From assembly GCF_004328625.1 (NCBI RefSeq), contig NZ_CP032229.1, forward strand, positions 4,402,001-4,466,000: DNA of 64,000 nt, written 5' to 3'. The position numbers and the translations under genes are program-made. The stretch comes from Streptomyces seoulensis (GTDB taxonomy: Bacteria > Actinomycetota > Actinomycetes > Streptomycetales > Streptomycetaceae). Position 1 is the first letter of the stretch; each line of letters begins with the position of its first letter. Positions 58,501 to 64,000 of this stretch are shown here, one piece after another. Below the pieces are notes generated by a model. That model did no database searches. It worked only from the letters and a program-made list of their open reading frames with translations, and had not been told where the DNA came from.

Positions 58501-58955
58501 GGCATGTTCTGGGCCGCCCGGTTGAAGGCGGCGGCGGCCTGGTCGGTGTTCTTGCGGGCCGCGTCGACCGTCGCCTTGTCCTGCGCGGTGGCCGCCTTGC
58601 CCTTGAGCAGGGGAGCGGCGCTGCTGTCACGTTCGTTGTAGAGCGCGTCGGCGTAGGAGAGGGACGCCTGCACCAGGACCGCGGTGTTCTCCGCGTCCTG
58701 GGCGTCCTGCCAGGTGTCGATCGAGTGCTTCACCTGGAAGCCGCCCATGACGAGGGCGACCAGCACGGGTATGAGCAGGATCGCGTTCAGCCTGGTCGGC
58801 ACACGCCAGTTGCGCGGGGAGAAGCGGCCCCCGCTGGACCCGGAAGCGGCCTCCGGCTCCGGTCCGGCCACCACGGGGGTGGGCGCCGCAGCGCGCGGCG
58901 GCGGGGTGAAGTTGCCCCGTGCCGACGGCTCGGGACCGTTCTTGCTTCGCCTCAC
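55536..58955 (-). CDS. cvnA: Conservon sensor kinase-like protein CvnA (copy 1)
   Basis: 1,139 residues from the GTG at 58955 (GAGAGG upstream); a GTG ten codons earlier (58985) is also open. Two membrane helices (~50-70, ILLIPVLVALVMGG; ~380-400, AIITGVAVILVLLLAFILAG) bound an extracellular nitrate/nitrite-sensing-type helical domain. Then HAMP (VARQMSRAMRQLRNAAFGIA), a dimerisation region, and HATPase_c with ELLENATTFSSP (N box) and IHDKGIGL (G1). No clear phospho-accepting histidine H box is seen. The last ~400 residues are a disordered Gln/Gly/Pro-rich tail with GSGGLN repeats. Heads the cluster. Confidence 0.92.
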   Translation of the reverse strand: MRRSKNGPEPSARGNFTPPPRAAAPTPVVAGPEPEAASGSSGGRFSPRNWRVPTRLNAILLIPVLVALVMGGFQVKHSIDTWQDAQDAENTAVLVQASLSYADALYNERDSSAAPLLKGKAATAQDKATVDAARKNTDQAAAAFNRAAQNMPAKPGLERRLKLFRESEPFLQTLRAGAYGPKFTGVQTEEGYVKVAHPLMEFANELGLGTGNITSYGRTVYAVSLTKSALSLERAIGMHMLIKPGPDAPNLASQRVALSSYAYLEGIASGEYIGGGTQADADRLEQEKRDIQNQGAAMVAEAKAKDPSYKAPPSDPTKMVAAVVQLSSTDPVERQQLAVQGITPANWWAVNTLKFKAYRSIESDMAGRAVSDASAIADDARNSAIITGVAVILVLLLAFILAGTVARQMSRAMRQLRNAAFGIAEQRLPMLVDQLSRTDPGRVDTRVAPIPIHTKDEIGEVARAFDQVHREAVRLASEQALLRGNINAIFTNLSRRNQSLIEGQLTLITDLENNEADPDQLENLFKLDHLATRMRRNGENLLVLAGEEPGRRWDQPVPLVDVLRAASSEVEQYERIELSGVPEAEIHGRAVTDLVHLLAELLENATTFSSPQTKVRVTATRLPDGRVMIEIHDKGIGLTAEDFADINHKLANPPTVDAAISQRMGLFVVGRLSDRHGIRVQLRPSGEQAGTTSLVMLPDAITHGGGGETQLDREEFTVSQIIPEQQFGGESFSPQPQAPAQPMRTAAELGFDDSRYTEVPDDLRGLDPVGRSLEREERRAALEAQAHPGQQDGAEGGRPGYQDGFGQTPGGYAENGSGFPEQRRPDAYQDQQAYQEQQQPAYDEQYFGQDGSVPQNDGFSANGGFPQSGYPQQGQNTPAGDAFGGSYDNRQQSFQDDWPQQNGFQNGYPAQYAGEPEQEQAADPGDLGSNGHGGFERPAPGGPAAGGVTNAGLPRRGGAGGSAPQGGSGGLNVNGSGGLGSSGLASNGLHGPNGSNGSGGLNGSGGLNGSGGLNGSAGAGGASHGGQEAPAAAGTGPDDWRSANDERWQQASQLRKPKAGGVTSSGLPRRVPKANLVEGTAESTPQGGPQVSRAPEDVRGRLSNLRRGVQRGRSAGSETNGQATNHQHGGPDSTYDQER
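55911..55975 (-). repeat. 18-bp tandem repeat in the cvnA tail
   Basis: Three near-identical 18-bp units (CCGTTCAGCCCGCCCGA with one flexible base) encode repeated GSGGLN in the disordered tail of CvnA; a fourth unit is diverged. The number of copies may vary between strains. Confidence 0.8.
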
Positions 58956-59321
58956 TCGACCAACAACCTCTCGGCGGGTCGGCACCTGTCGTGCCGCAGT
59001 CTCTCAGAGCCCGGTTCCTCTTCGACCACTCAGTACGTCTTTGACCCCTGGGCAGTTCAGGCATTCCAGCATGTCGACCTGGGCAGTAACAAACGGAGGT
59101 GGCGCCGTTGTAAGCAGCAGATAAAACGGGTCATTACCGAGCGAGCCCCGCAAAAGGCAAGGGCTTTGTGAGCGCAGCGGTACCGGTCGACCGCGTCGCG
59201 TGGCGAACTACGGCATTTCCTCTGCCGAACTGTTATGAACACCGGAGCCGACCGTGTCAAAGGCCACAGCCGGCTCCGGGTGAGCTACGACAACTGCCTT
59301 ACGGCAGATCGCACTTGGGCC
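58956..59321. other. 366-bp gap between the two conservons: terminator and promoter region
   Basis: No gene seen. CCGGAGCCG (59242-59250) and CGGCTCCGG (59271-59279) form a perfect 9-bp stem that would end transcription of the upstream conservon (minus strand). CTGCC-TTA-CGGCAG near 59296-59310 is a smaller hairpin. 59085-59160 is relatively A+T-rich and is the likeliest place for the promoter of the copy-1 cluster, although no convincing -35/-10 pair was found. Confidence 0.6.
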
Positions 59322-59897
59322 CTACCGCAGGCGGGCCATCAGGGCGTGCTCGACCAGGGTGATCAGCGCGCTCTTGGCGTCCGAACGGTGCCGGGCGTCG
59401 GTCGTGATGATCGGCGCGTCGGGTCCGATCTGGAGGGCCTCGCGGACCTCGTCGGGGTTGTAGGGCTGCTGGCCGTCGAAGCCGTTGAGGGCGACGACGA
59501 ACGGCAGACCCGAGTTCTCGAAGTAGTCCACGGCCGGGAAGCAGTCCGCGAGCCGGCGCGTGTCGACCAGCACCACCGCGCCGATGGCGCCGCGCACGAG
59601 GTCGTCCCACATGAACCAGAAGCGGTCCTGACCGGGCGTACCGAAGAGGTACAGGATCAGGTCCTGGTCGAGGGTGATGCGGCCGAAGTCCATGGCGACG
59701 GTGGTCGTCGTCTTGTCCCCGGTGTGGGTGAGGTCGTCGATGCCCGCGGACGCGGACGTCATGACGGCCTCGGTGCGCAGCGGGTTGATCTCCGAGACGG
59801 CGCCCACGAACGTGGTCTTGCCCACGCCGAAGCCGCCCGCCACCACGATCTTGGCGGAGGTCGTGGCCCGCCCCGAGTCAGAGCTTGCGAAGTCCAC
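59322..59897 (-). CDS. cvnD: Conservon Ras-like small GTPase CvnD (copy 2)
   Basis: 191 residues, differing from copy 1 mainly in the first 12 residues (MDFASSDSGRATTSAK) and a few conservative changes such as GAVVLVDTRR and FVVALNGFDGQQP. P-loop GGFGVGKTT and GTPGQDR are the same. Overlaps cvnC by 20 bases exactly as in copy 1. Confidence 0.93.
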   Translation of the reverse strand: MDFASSDSGRATTSAKIVVAGGFGVGKTTFVGAVSEINPLRTEAVMTSASAGIDDLTHTGDKTTTTVAMDFGRITLDQDLILYLFGTPGQDRFWFMWDDLVRGAIGAVVLVDTRRLADCFPAVDYFENSGLPFVVALNGFDGQQPYNPDEVREALQIGPDAPIITTDARHRSDAKSALITLVEHALMARLR

Positions 59898-60276
59898 TGA
59901 GCACCCTTTCGAGCAGCGTCACATCGGGAGCGCCGCCGTTGTTCTCGTCGCCGCCCGGCTGGTGAACGGCGACCATGCCGGCCTCGGCGAGGTCGGCCAC
60001 CAGAATGCGGGCCACGCCGAGGGGCATGGCCAGGAGCGCGGAGACCTCCGCGACCGACTTGACCTCCCGGCAGAGGTGGCAGATGCGCTGGTGCTCAGGG
60101 AGCATTCCCATCAGCGCTGCCGGGTCGGCCGTGGTGCTGATCAGCGCCTCGATGGCGAGCTGGTAGCGCGGCCGGGTCCGGCCACCGGTCATCGCGTAAG
60201 GACGTACCAGTGGCTGGTCGCCCTCGTCGCCGTACGGTTCCGCGTACGGATCATGAGAGGCGTTGGGCGGGGTCAT
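59878..60276 (-). CDS. cvnC: Conservon DUF742 protein CvnC (copy 2)
   Basis: 132 residues: a short N-terminus MTPPNASHDPYAEPYGDEGD, then DUF742 with VRPYAMTGGRTRPRYQLAIEAL and HQRICHLCREVKSVAEVSALLAMPLGVARILVADLAEAG. It lacks the ~60-residue proline-rich tail of copy 1, so the two clusters differ most in this protein and in cvnA. The 111-bp gap to cvnB upstream has no gene. Confidence 0.9.
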   Translation of the reverse strand: MTPPNASHDPYAEPYGDEGDQPLVRPYAMTGGRTRPRYQLAIEALISTTADPAALMGMLPEHQRICHLCREVKSVAEVSALLAMPLGVARILVADLAEAGMVAVHQPGGDENNGGAPDVTLLERVLSGLRKL

Positions 60277-60387
60277 GAATCCTCCGGGCGGGACAGCAAG
60301 TTGGTCAGTCGTGCCGTCTGACGGGGCCGGTGGGGGGATTGTGGCGGCCGGACGGTTGTTTCGTGTGCTGGGTGGTGCCGGGGTGGG

Positions 60388-60801
60388 TCAGTGGAGCAGA
60401 CTGCCTTGTAGTTCGGCGCGCAGGTCCGGGGTGAGTACCGCACCCGCGCGGTCGACGAGCAGCGTCATCTCGTAGCCGACGAGGCCGATGTCGCACTCGG
60501 GGTGCGCGAGCACGGCGAGGGACGACCCGTCCGAGACGGACATGAGGAACAGGAAGCCGCGTTCCATCTCGACGACGGTCTGCGCCACGCTGCCACCCTC
60601 GAAGATCCGGGACGCCCCGGCCGTGAGAGAGGTCAGGCCGGACGCGACGGCCGCCAACTGGTCGGCTCGGTCCCTCGGGAAGCCCTCGGACATCGCCAGC
60701 AGAAGGCCGTCGGCGGAGACCACCACCGTGTGCGACACCCCTGGGGTGTTGTCCACGAAGTTGGTGATCAACCAGTTCAGGTTCTGTGCCGCCTGGCTCA
60801 T
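60388..60801 (-). CDS. cvnB: Conservon roadblock/LC7 protein CvnB (copy 2)
   Basis: 137 residues from the ATG at 60801, almost the same as copy 1 (MSQAAQNLNWLITNFVDNTPGVSHTVVVSADG). Differences include PECDIGLVGYE, which puts a cysteine where copy 1 has alanine. It starts nine bases after the end of cvnA. Confidence 0.93.
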   Translation of the reverse strand: MSQAAQNLNWLITNFVDNTPGVSHTVVVSADGLLLAMSEGFPRDRADQLAAVASGLTSLTAGASRIFEGGSVAQTVVEMERGFLFLMSVSDGSSLAVLAHPECDIGLVGYEMTLLVDRAGAVLTPDLRAELQGSLLH

Positions 60802-60810
60802 CGGACTCAA

Positions 60811-63800
60811 CTAACGCTCCTGCTGGTGAGTGGGGCTCGGGAAGCTGCCGGTCTGGCCGCCCCCGGCCTGACGGCCCTGAGCGATACCCCGACGGAGATT
60901 GGTCAGCCGGCCGCGTACGTCGTCAGGCGCACGGGAGACCTGCGGACCGCTGTGGTGCTGTTGCTGCTGTGCCGTGCCCGGGACGAGGTTCGCCTTGGGC
61001 ACACGGCGCGGCAGACCGGAGGTGGTGACACCGCCCGCCGCGGGCTGCCGTACGCGCTCCGCCTGCCGGACGAGTTCGTCGTTCGGAGAGGTGCGCCAGG
61101 AGCCGGTGGTGGACGACGACTGCTGCGGGGCGGGCGCGGGGGCCTGCGCCTGCGGCTGCTGAGGGGCGGCCGGAGCGGACTCCGACTGCTGCTGCTGTTC
61201 CTGCTGGAACCAGTTGGTCTCCAGCGTGTCGTACAGCGGGGTACGGCCGTCACCGGAGTTGCCGGCCGGGGCCGGGGGCAGCGCCCAGTTGTCGGCCGGC
61301 GCCTGACGCGCCGGACGCTGCGGGGCGGCGGGCCGCTGCTGCTCGAACTGGCCGGTGTTCGCGGCCTGGTTCGGGTTCTGCGCGGCCTGCCCGCCGTTCT
61401 GGTGCTGCGCCTGCCGGGCGGGCAGCGCGTGCTGGCCGGTGTTGCCGGCCTGGTACGCGTCATAGCCCTGCTGGACCGGGAACTGGCCGGTGTGCTGCGG
61501 GGCCTGGGGATTCTGCTGGCCCTGCTGCTGACCCTGGGGGCCGCCGAACAGGTCGGGGCGGGTGTACTCGTCGCCGCCCTGCTGCCGTCCGTAGCCGCCC
61601 GCCTGCGGGGCGCCCGGCTGCTGGTACTGGCCCATGTTCTGCGGGTCGCCCGCACCCGGACGCTGGAACTGGCCCGTGTGCTGGGCCCCGTTGGCGCCGG
61701 GCCGGGCGAACTGCCCGGTGTGCTGCTGCTGGTCGCCCGCGCCGTAGAGGTCCTGGCGGGGGAAGCCGCCGGTCTGCGAGGGGTCCTGCGCGTCGATGCG
61801 GGGCATCTCGGCGGTGCCGCCCATGCCGTGGCGGTCGTCGATGCGCGGCATGCGCGCGGTCTGCGACGGGTCCTGCTCGTCATGGCCGCGCGGCACGTCC
61901 AGCGAGGCACGCGAGGCGGGGTTGCCGCCGGGCAGCTCGGCACGCGGGCCGCCACGCGGCGGCAGCTGCGGCTGACGTCCCTGCTCGGCACCGGCACCGG
62001 CGCCACCGCGCTGCTGCTGGGCCGGGCCGCGCCCGCCGAAGGGGTCCTGCTGCTGGCCGCCGGGGTTCGCGGTGTGCATGCCCTGCGGGGCACCCGGCGC
62101 CTGGCCGGCCGGGGCCGGACGGTTCTGCTGGCTCTGCTGGTTCTGCTGGCCGGGCTGGTTCTGCTGGAAGGCACCGGGACCCTGCGGGCCACGGGCGCCA
62201 CCGGGACCGCCGGGGCGGCCGCCGTTCTGGCCGTTGCCGGGCAGCGCCGCACGCGGGCCCTGGCCCGCGCCGACCTGGCCGCGCTGGCCGGGGCCGCCGG
62301 CCAGGAGTCCACCGGCCGCCGGGGCGCCGCCGAGGGCACCGCCACCGCCACCGCCGTTGTTCCGGCGCGCCGCCGCGGCACCGGCCGCGGCCTGCGCGGC
62401 GGCGGGACCGCCGCCGGAGCCGCCGCCGGCCTTGCCCGGAGCGGGCTTCTTGCCGCCCTGGGCGACGTCGACGGGCAGCATGACCAGCGCGGTCGTACCA
62501 CCGGAGTCGGACGGGCGGAGCTGGATGCGGATGCCGTGGCGCTGCGACAGCCGGCCGACCACGAACAGACCCATGCGGCGGGAGACCGACACGTCCACGG
62601 TGGGCGGCGCGGCGAGGCGCTCGTTGATCGCGGCGAGGTCCTCGGGGGAGAGGCCGATGCCGGTGTCGTGGATCTCGATCAGCACGCGGCCGTCGGGCAG
62701 CGCGTGACCGGTGACCTTGACCTTGGTCTGCGGGGAGGAGAACGAGGTGGCGTTCTCCAGCAGCTCGGCCAGGAGGTGCACGAGGTCGTTGACGACGCGG
62801 CCGGCGACCTCGGTGCCCGGCACCGACGCCAGCTCGATGCGCTCGTACTGCTCCACCTCGGAGGCGGCGGCGCGGAGCACGTCGACCAGCGGGACCGGGC
62901 GGGTCCAGCGGCGGCCGGGCTCCTCACCGGCGAGGACGAGGAGGTTCTCGCCGTTACGGCGCATGCGGGTCGCGAGGTGGTCGAGCTTGAACAGCGAGGA
63001 GAGCTGGTCCGGGTCGGCCTCGCGGGACTCCAGCTCGGAGATGAGCGAGAGCTGACGCTGGATCAGGCCCTGGGAGCGGCGCGAGAGGTTGGTGAACATC
63101 GCGTTGACGTTGCCTCGCAGCAGCGCCTGCTCGGCGGCGAGCCGGACCGCCTCGTGGTGCACCTCGTCGAAGGCCGCGGCCACCTGGCCGATCTCGTCCC
63201 GCGAGTGCACACCGACCGACTCCACGGACGTGTCGACGTCCTGCGGGTCGGACTCGGAGAGCTGCTTGACCAGCTCGGGCAGACGGTCCTGGGCGACCTT
63301 GGTGGCGGTGTCCTGGAGGCGGCGCAGCGAGCGGATCATGGACCGGGCCACGACGAACGCGCCGACCAGCGAGACGCCGAGCACGAGCAGGATCAGCACA
63401 CCCGAGAGGATCGCCTCCTGCTCGGAGGTCGCCTTCAGCTGGCGGGCCTTCTGCTCCATGCTGTCGAGCAGCTCGTGCTCGATCTTCTTCATCTGCTGGA
63501 TCTTGGTGGAGCTGTCGTCCATCCAGTCCAGGTACGAGCGGGCGGGCTGTCCGGCCACGCCGTCGCGGGAGTCGAAGACCCGCTTGGCGTAGAGGTCGGC
63601 CGCCTGGATCGTCGGGTTGTTCTCGTCGATGGGCTTGAGGATCTCCTCGGCGCCCTGGCTCGCGTAGACCTTGCGGAAGATGTTGAGCTCGGAGCTCTCG
63701 CTGTCGTACGCGGCCTCGCCGTAGAGGCGGTCGTTGGTCGACAGGTCGCCCTTGGTGGCGTTGCTGGCGGGCAGGGCGGCCGCGATGACGGCTCGCTGCA

Positions 63801-64000
63801 CCGACGCGTACTCCTTGGCCGAGGAGAACGCGGCCAGGGCGCGGGTGCGCTGGATCATCTCCGGGTTGCTCGACGCCTCGGCCATGTCCTGGGAGAGGTC
63901 GATGAGCTGGCTGATCAGCCGGTGGTACGCCTCGACGGTCTGGGTCGAGTTGCCCTCGGAGGTGTACGCGTCCCGGCGGATCTTGCCGAGCGCGTCGAGC
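60811..64000 (-). CDS. cvnA: Conservon sensor kinase-like protein CvnA (copy 2), N-terminus beyond window
   Basis: About 1,062 residues are visible; the frame is open to the window edge, so the start and first membrane helix are missing. Visible parts: end of the extracellular helical domain, membrane helix AILSGVLILLVLGVSLVGAFVV, HAMP, HATPase_c with ELLENATSFSSP and IHDTGIGL, then a long Gln/Gly/Pro-rich disordered tail with repeated HTGQF and GQFxRPGA motifs. The C-terminal GGVTTSGLPRRVPKANLVPGT and GRLTNLRRGIAQGR are nearly shared with copy 1, so the extreme C-terminus is probably a binding motif. Confidence 0.92.
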   Translation of the reverse strand, partial: LDALGKIRRDAYTSEGNSTQTVEAYHRLISQLIDLSQDMAEASSNPEMIQRTRALAAFSSAKEYASVQRAVIAAALPASNATKGDLSTNDRLYGEAAYDSESSELNIFRKVYASQGAEEILKPIDENNPTIQAADLYAKRVFDSRDGVAGQPARSYLDWMDDSSTKIQQMKKIEHELLDSMEQKARQLKATSEQEAILSGVLILLVLGVSLVGAFVVARSMIRSLRRLQDTATKVAQDRLPELVKQLSESDPQDVDTSVESVGVHSRDEIGQVAAAFDEVHHEAVRLAAEQALLRGNVNAMFTNLSRRSQGLIQRQLSLISELESREADPDQLSSLFKLDHLATRMRRNGENLLVLAGEEPGRRWTRPVPLVDVLRAAASEVEQYERIELASVPGTEVAGRVVNDLVHLLAELLENATSFSSPQTKVKVTGHALPDGRVLIEIHDTGIGLSPEDLAAINERLAAPPTVDVSVSRRMGLFVVGRLSQRHGIRIQLRPSDSGGTTALVMLPVDVAQGGKKPAPGKAGGGSGGGPAAAQAAAGAAAARRNNGGGGGGALGGAPAAGGLLAGGPGQRGQVGAGQGPRAALPGNGQNGGRPGGPGGARGPQGPGAFQQNQPGQQNQQSQQNRPAPAGQAPGAPQGMHTANPGGQQQDPFGGRGPAQQQRGGAGAGAEQGRQPQLPPRGGPRAELPGGNPASRASLDVPRGHDEQDPSQTARMPRIDDRHGMGGTAEMPRIDAQDPSQTGGFPRQDLYGAGDQQQHTGQFARPGANGAQHTGQFQRPGAGDPQNMGQYQQPGAPQAGGYGRQQGGDEYTRPDLFGGPQGQQQGQQNPQAPQHTGQFPVQQGYDAYQAGNTGQHALPARQAQHQNGGQAAQNPNQAANTGQFEQQRPAAPQRPARQAPADNWALPPAPAGNSGDGRTPLYDTLETNWFQQEQQQQSESAPAAPQQPQAQAPAPAPQQSSSTTGSWRTSPNDELVRQAERVRQPAAGGVTTSGLPRRVPKANLVPGTAQQQQHHSGPQVSRAPDDVRGRLTNLRRGIAQGRQAGGGQTGSFPSPTHQQER

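Noticed and set aside
55116-59171. 1,351-residue plus-strand frame over cvnA
   Set aside because: It is the antisense of cvnA and cvnB. Its apparent repeats (PARTVQPARTVQ) are simply the cvnA GSGGLN repeats read backwards.

Overview
The window is about 72% G+C, with strong third-position G/C bias, many GTG starts, TANNNT -10 boxes lying right at start codons, and two tandem roadblock/small-GTPase 'conservons'. All of this points to a Streptomyces chromosome. As I remember it, the gene order follows the core region around SCO5486 to SCO5544 of S. coelicolor. No tRNA, rRNA, insertion sequence, integrase or CRISPR array was seen.

Layout. 1-5012: end of a cysteine desulfurase, an amidase, the tRNA thiolase mnmA, and small metabolic genes. 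5047-10744: a MetE-like protein, DNA ligase ligA and a membrane GGDEF-EAL protein (RmdB type). 10745-11044: a gene-free stretch holding a large inverted repeat that pairs almost perfectly if read as a minus-strand RNA. 11045-14608: gatC-gatA-(79-aa protein)-gatB. 14714-19017: membrane proteins, a PQQ-type sugar dehydrogenase lipoprotein and two oxidoreductases. 19217-22396: a second GGDEF-EAL protein whose EAL half is degenerate. 22393-27959: ilvBNC-serA behind a leader-peptide attenuator. 28023-34256: MFS/TetR divergent pair, then a PucR-type regulator beside the two proline-catabolism enzymes. 34357-39862: small genes, leuB, ilvE and cimA, the last with its own attenuator-like leader. 39879-50709: a GPP34 protein, a divergent GH30/GH3 glycosidase pair, a TPM-domain protein, YceI, a secreted M15-like peptidase, and accB-accE. 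50775-53786: a NACHT ATPase with leucine-rich C-terminal repeats. 53884-64000: two conservons (cvnD-C-B-A), the last gene cut by the window end.

How it works together. ilvBNC, leuB, ilvE and cimA make up most of branched-chain amino acid synthesis, with isoleucine able to start from pyruvate through citramalate. At least two of these units have leaders with rare Ile/Leu/Val codons followed by a terminator. accB-accE feeds malonyl-CoA to fatty acids and polyketides. The two GGDEF-EAL proteins and the two conservons are membrane signalling modules, probably tied to development.

Most worth following up: (1) the wobble-paired minus-strand RNA candidate at 10832-11007; (2) the stand-alone NACHT/LRR gene, a possible bacterial NLR-type defence protein, sitting between accE and the conservons where S. 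coelicolor numbering suggests no gene; (3) the cimA leader, which combines a leader peptide with a T-box-like core; (4) the leaderless ilv leader peptide.
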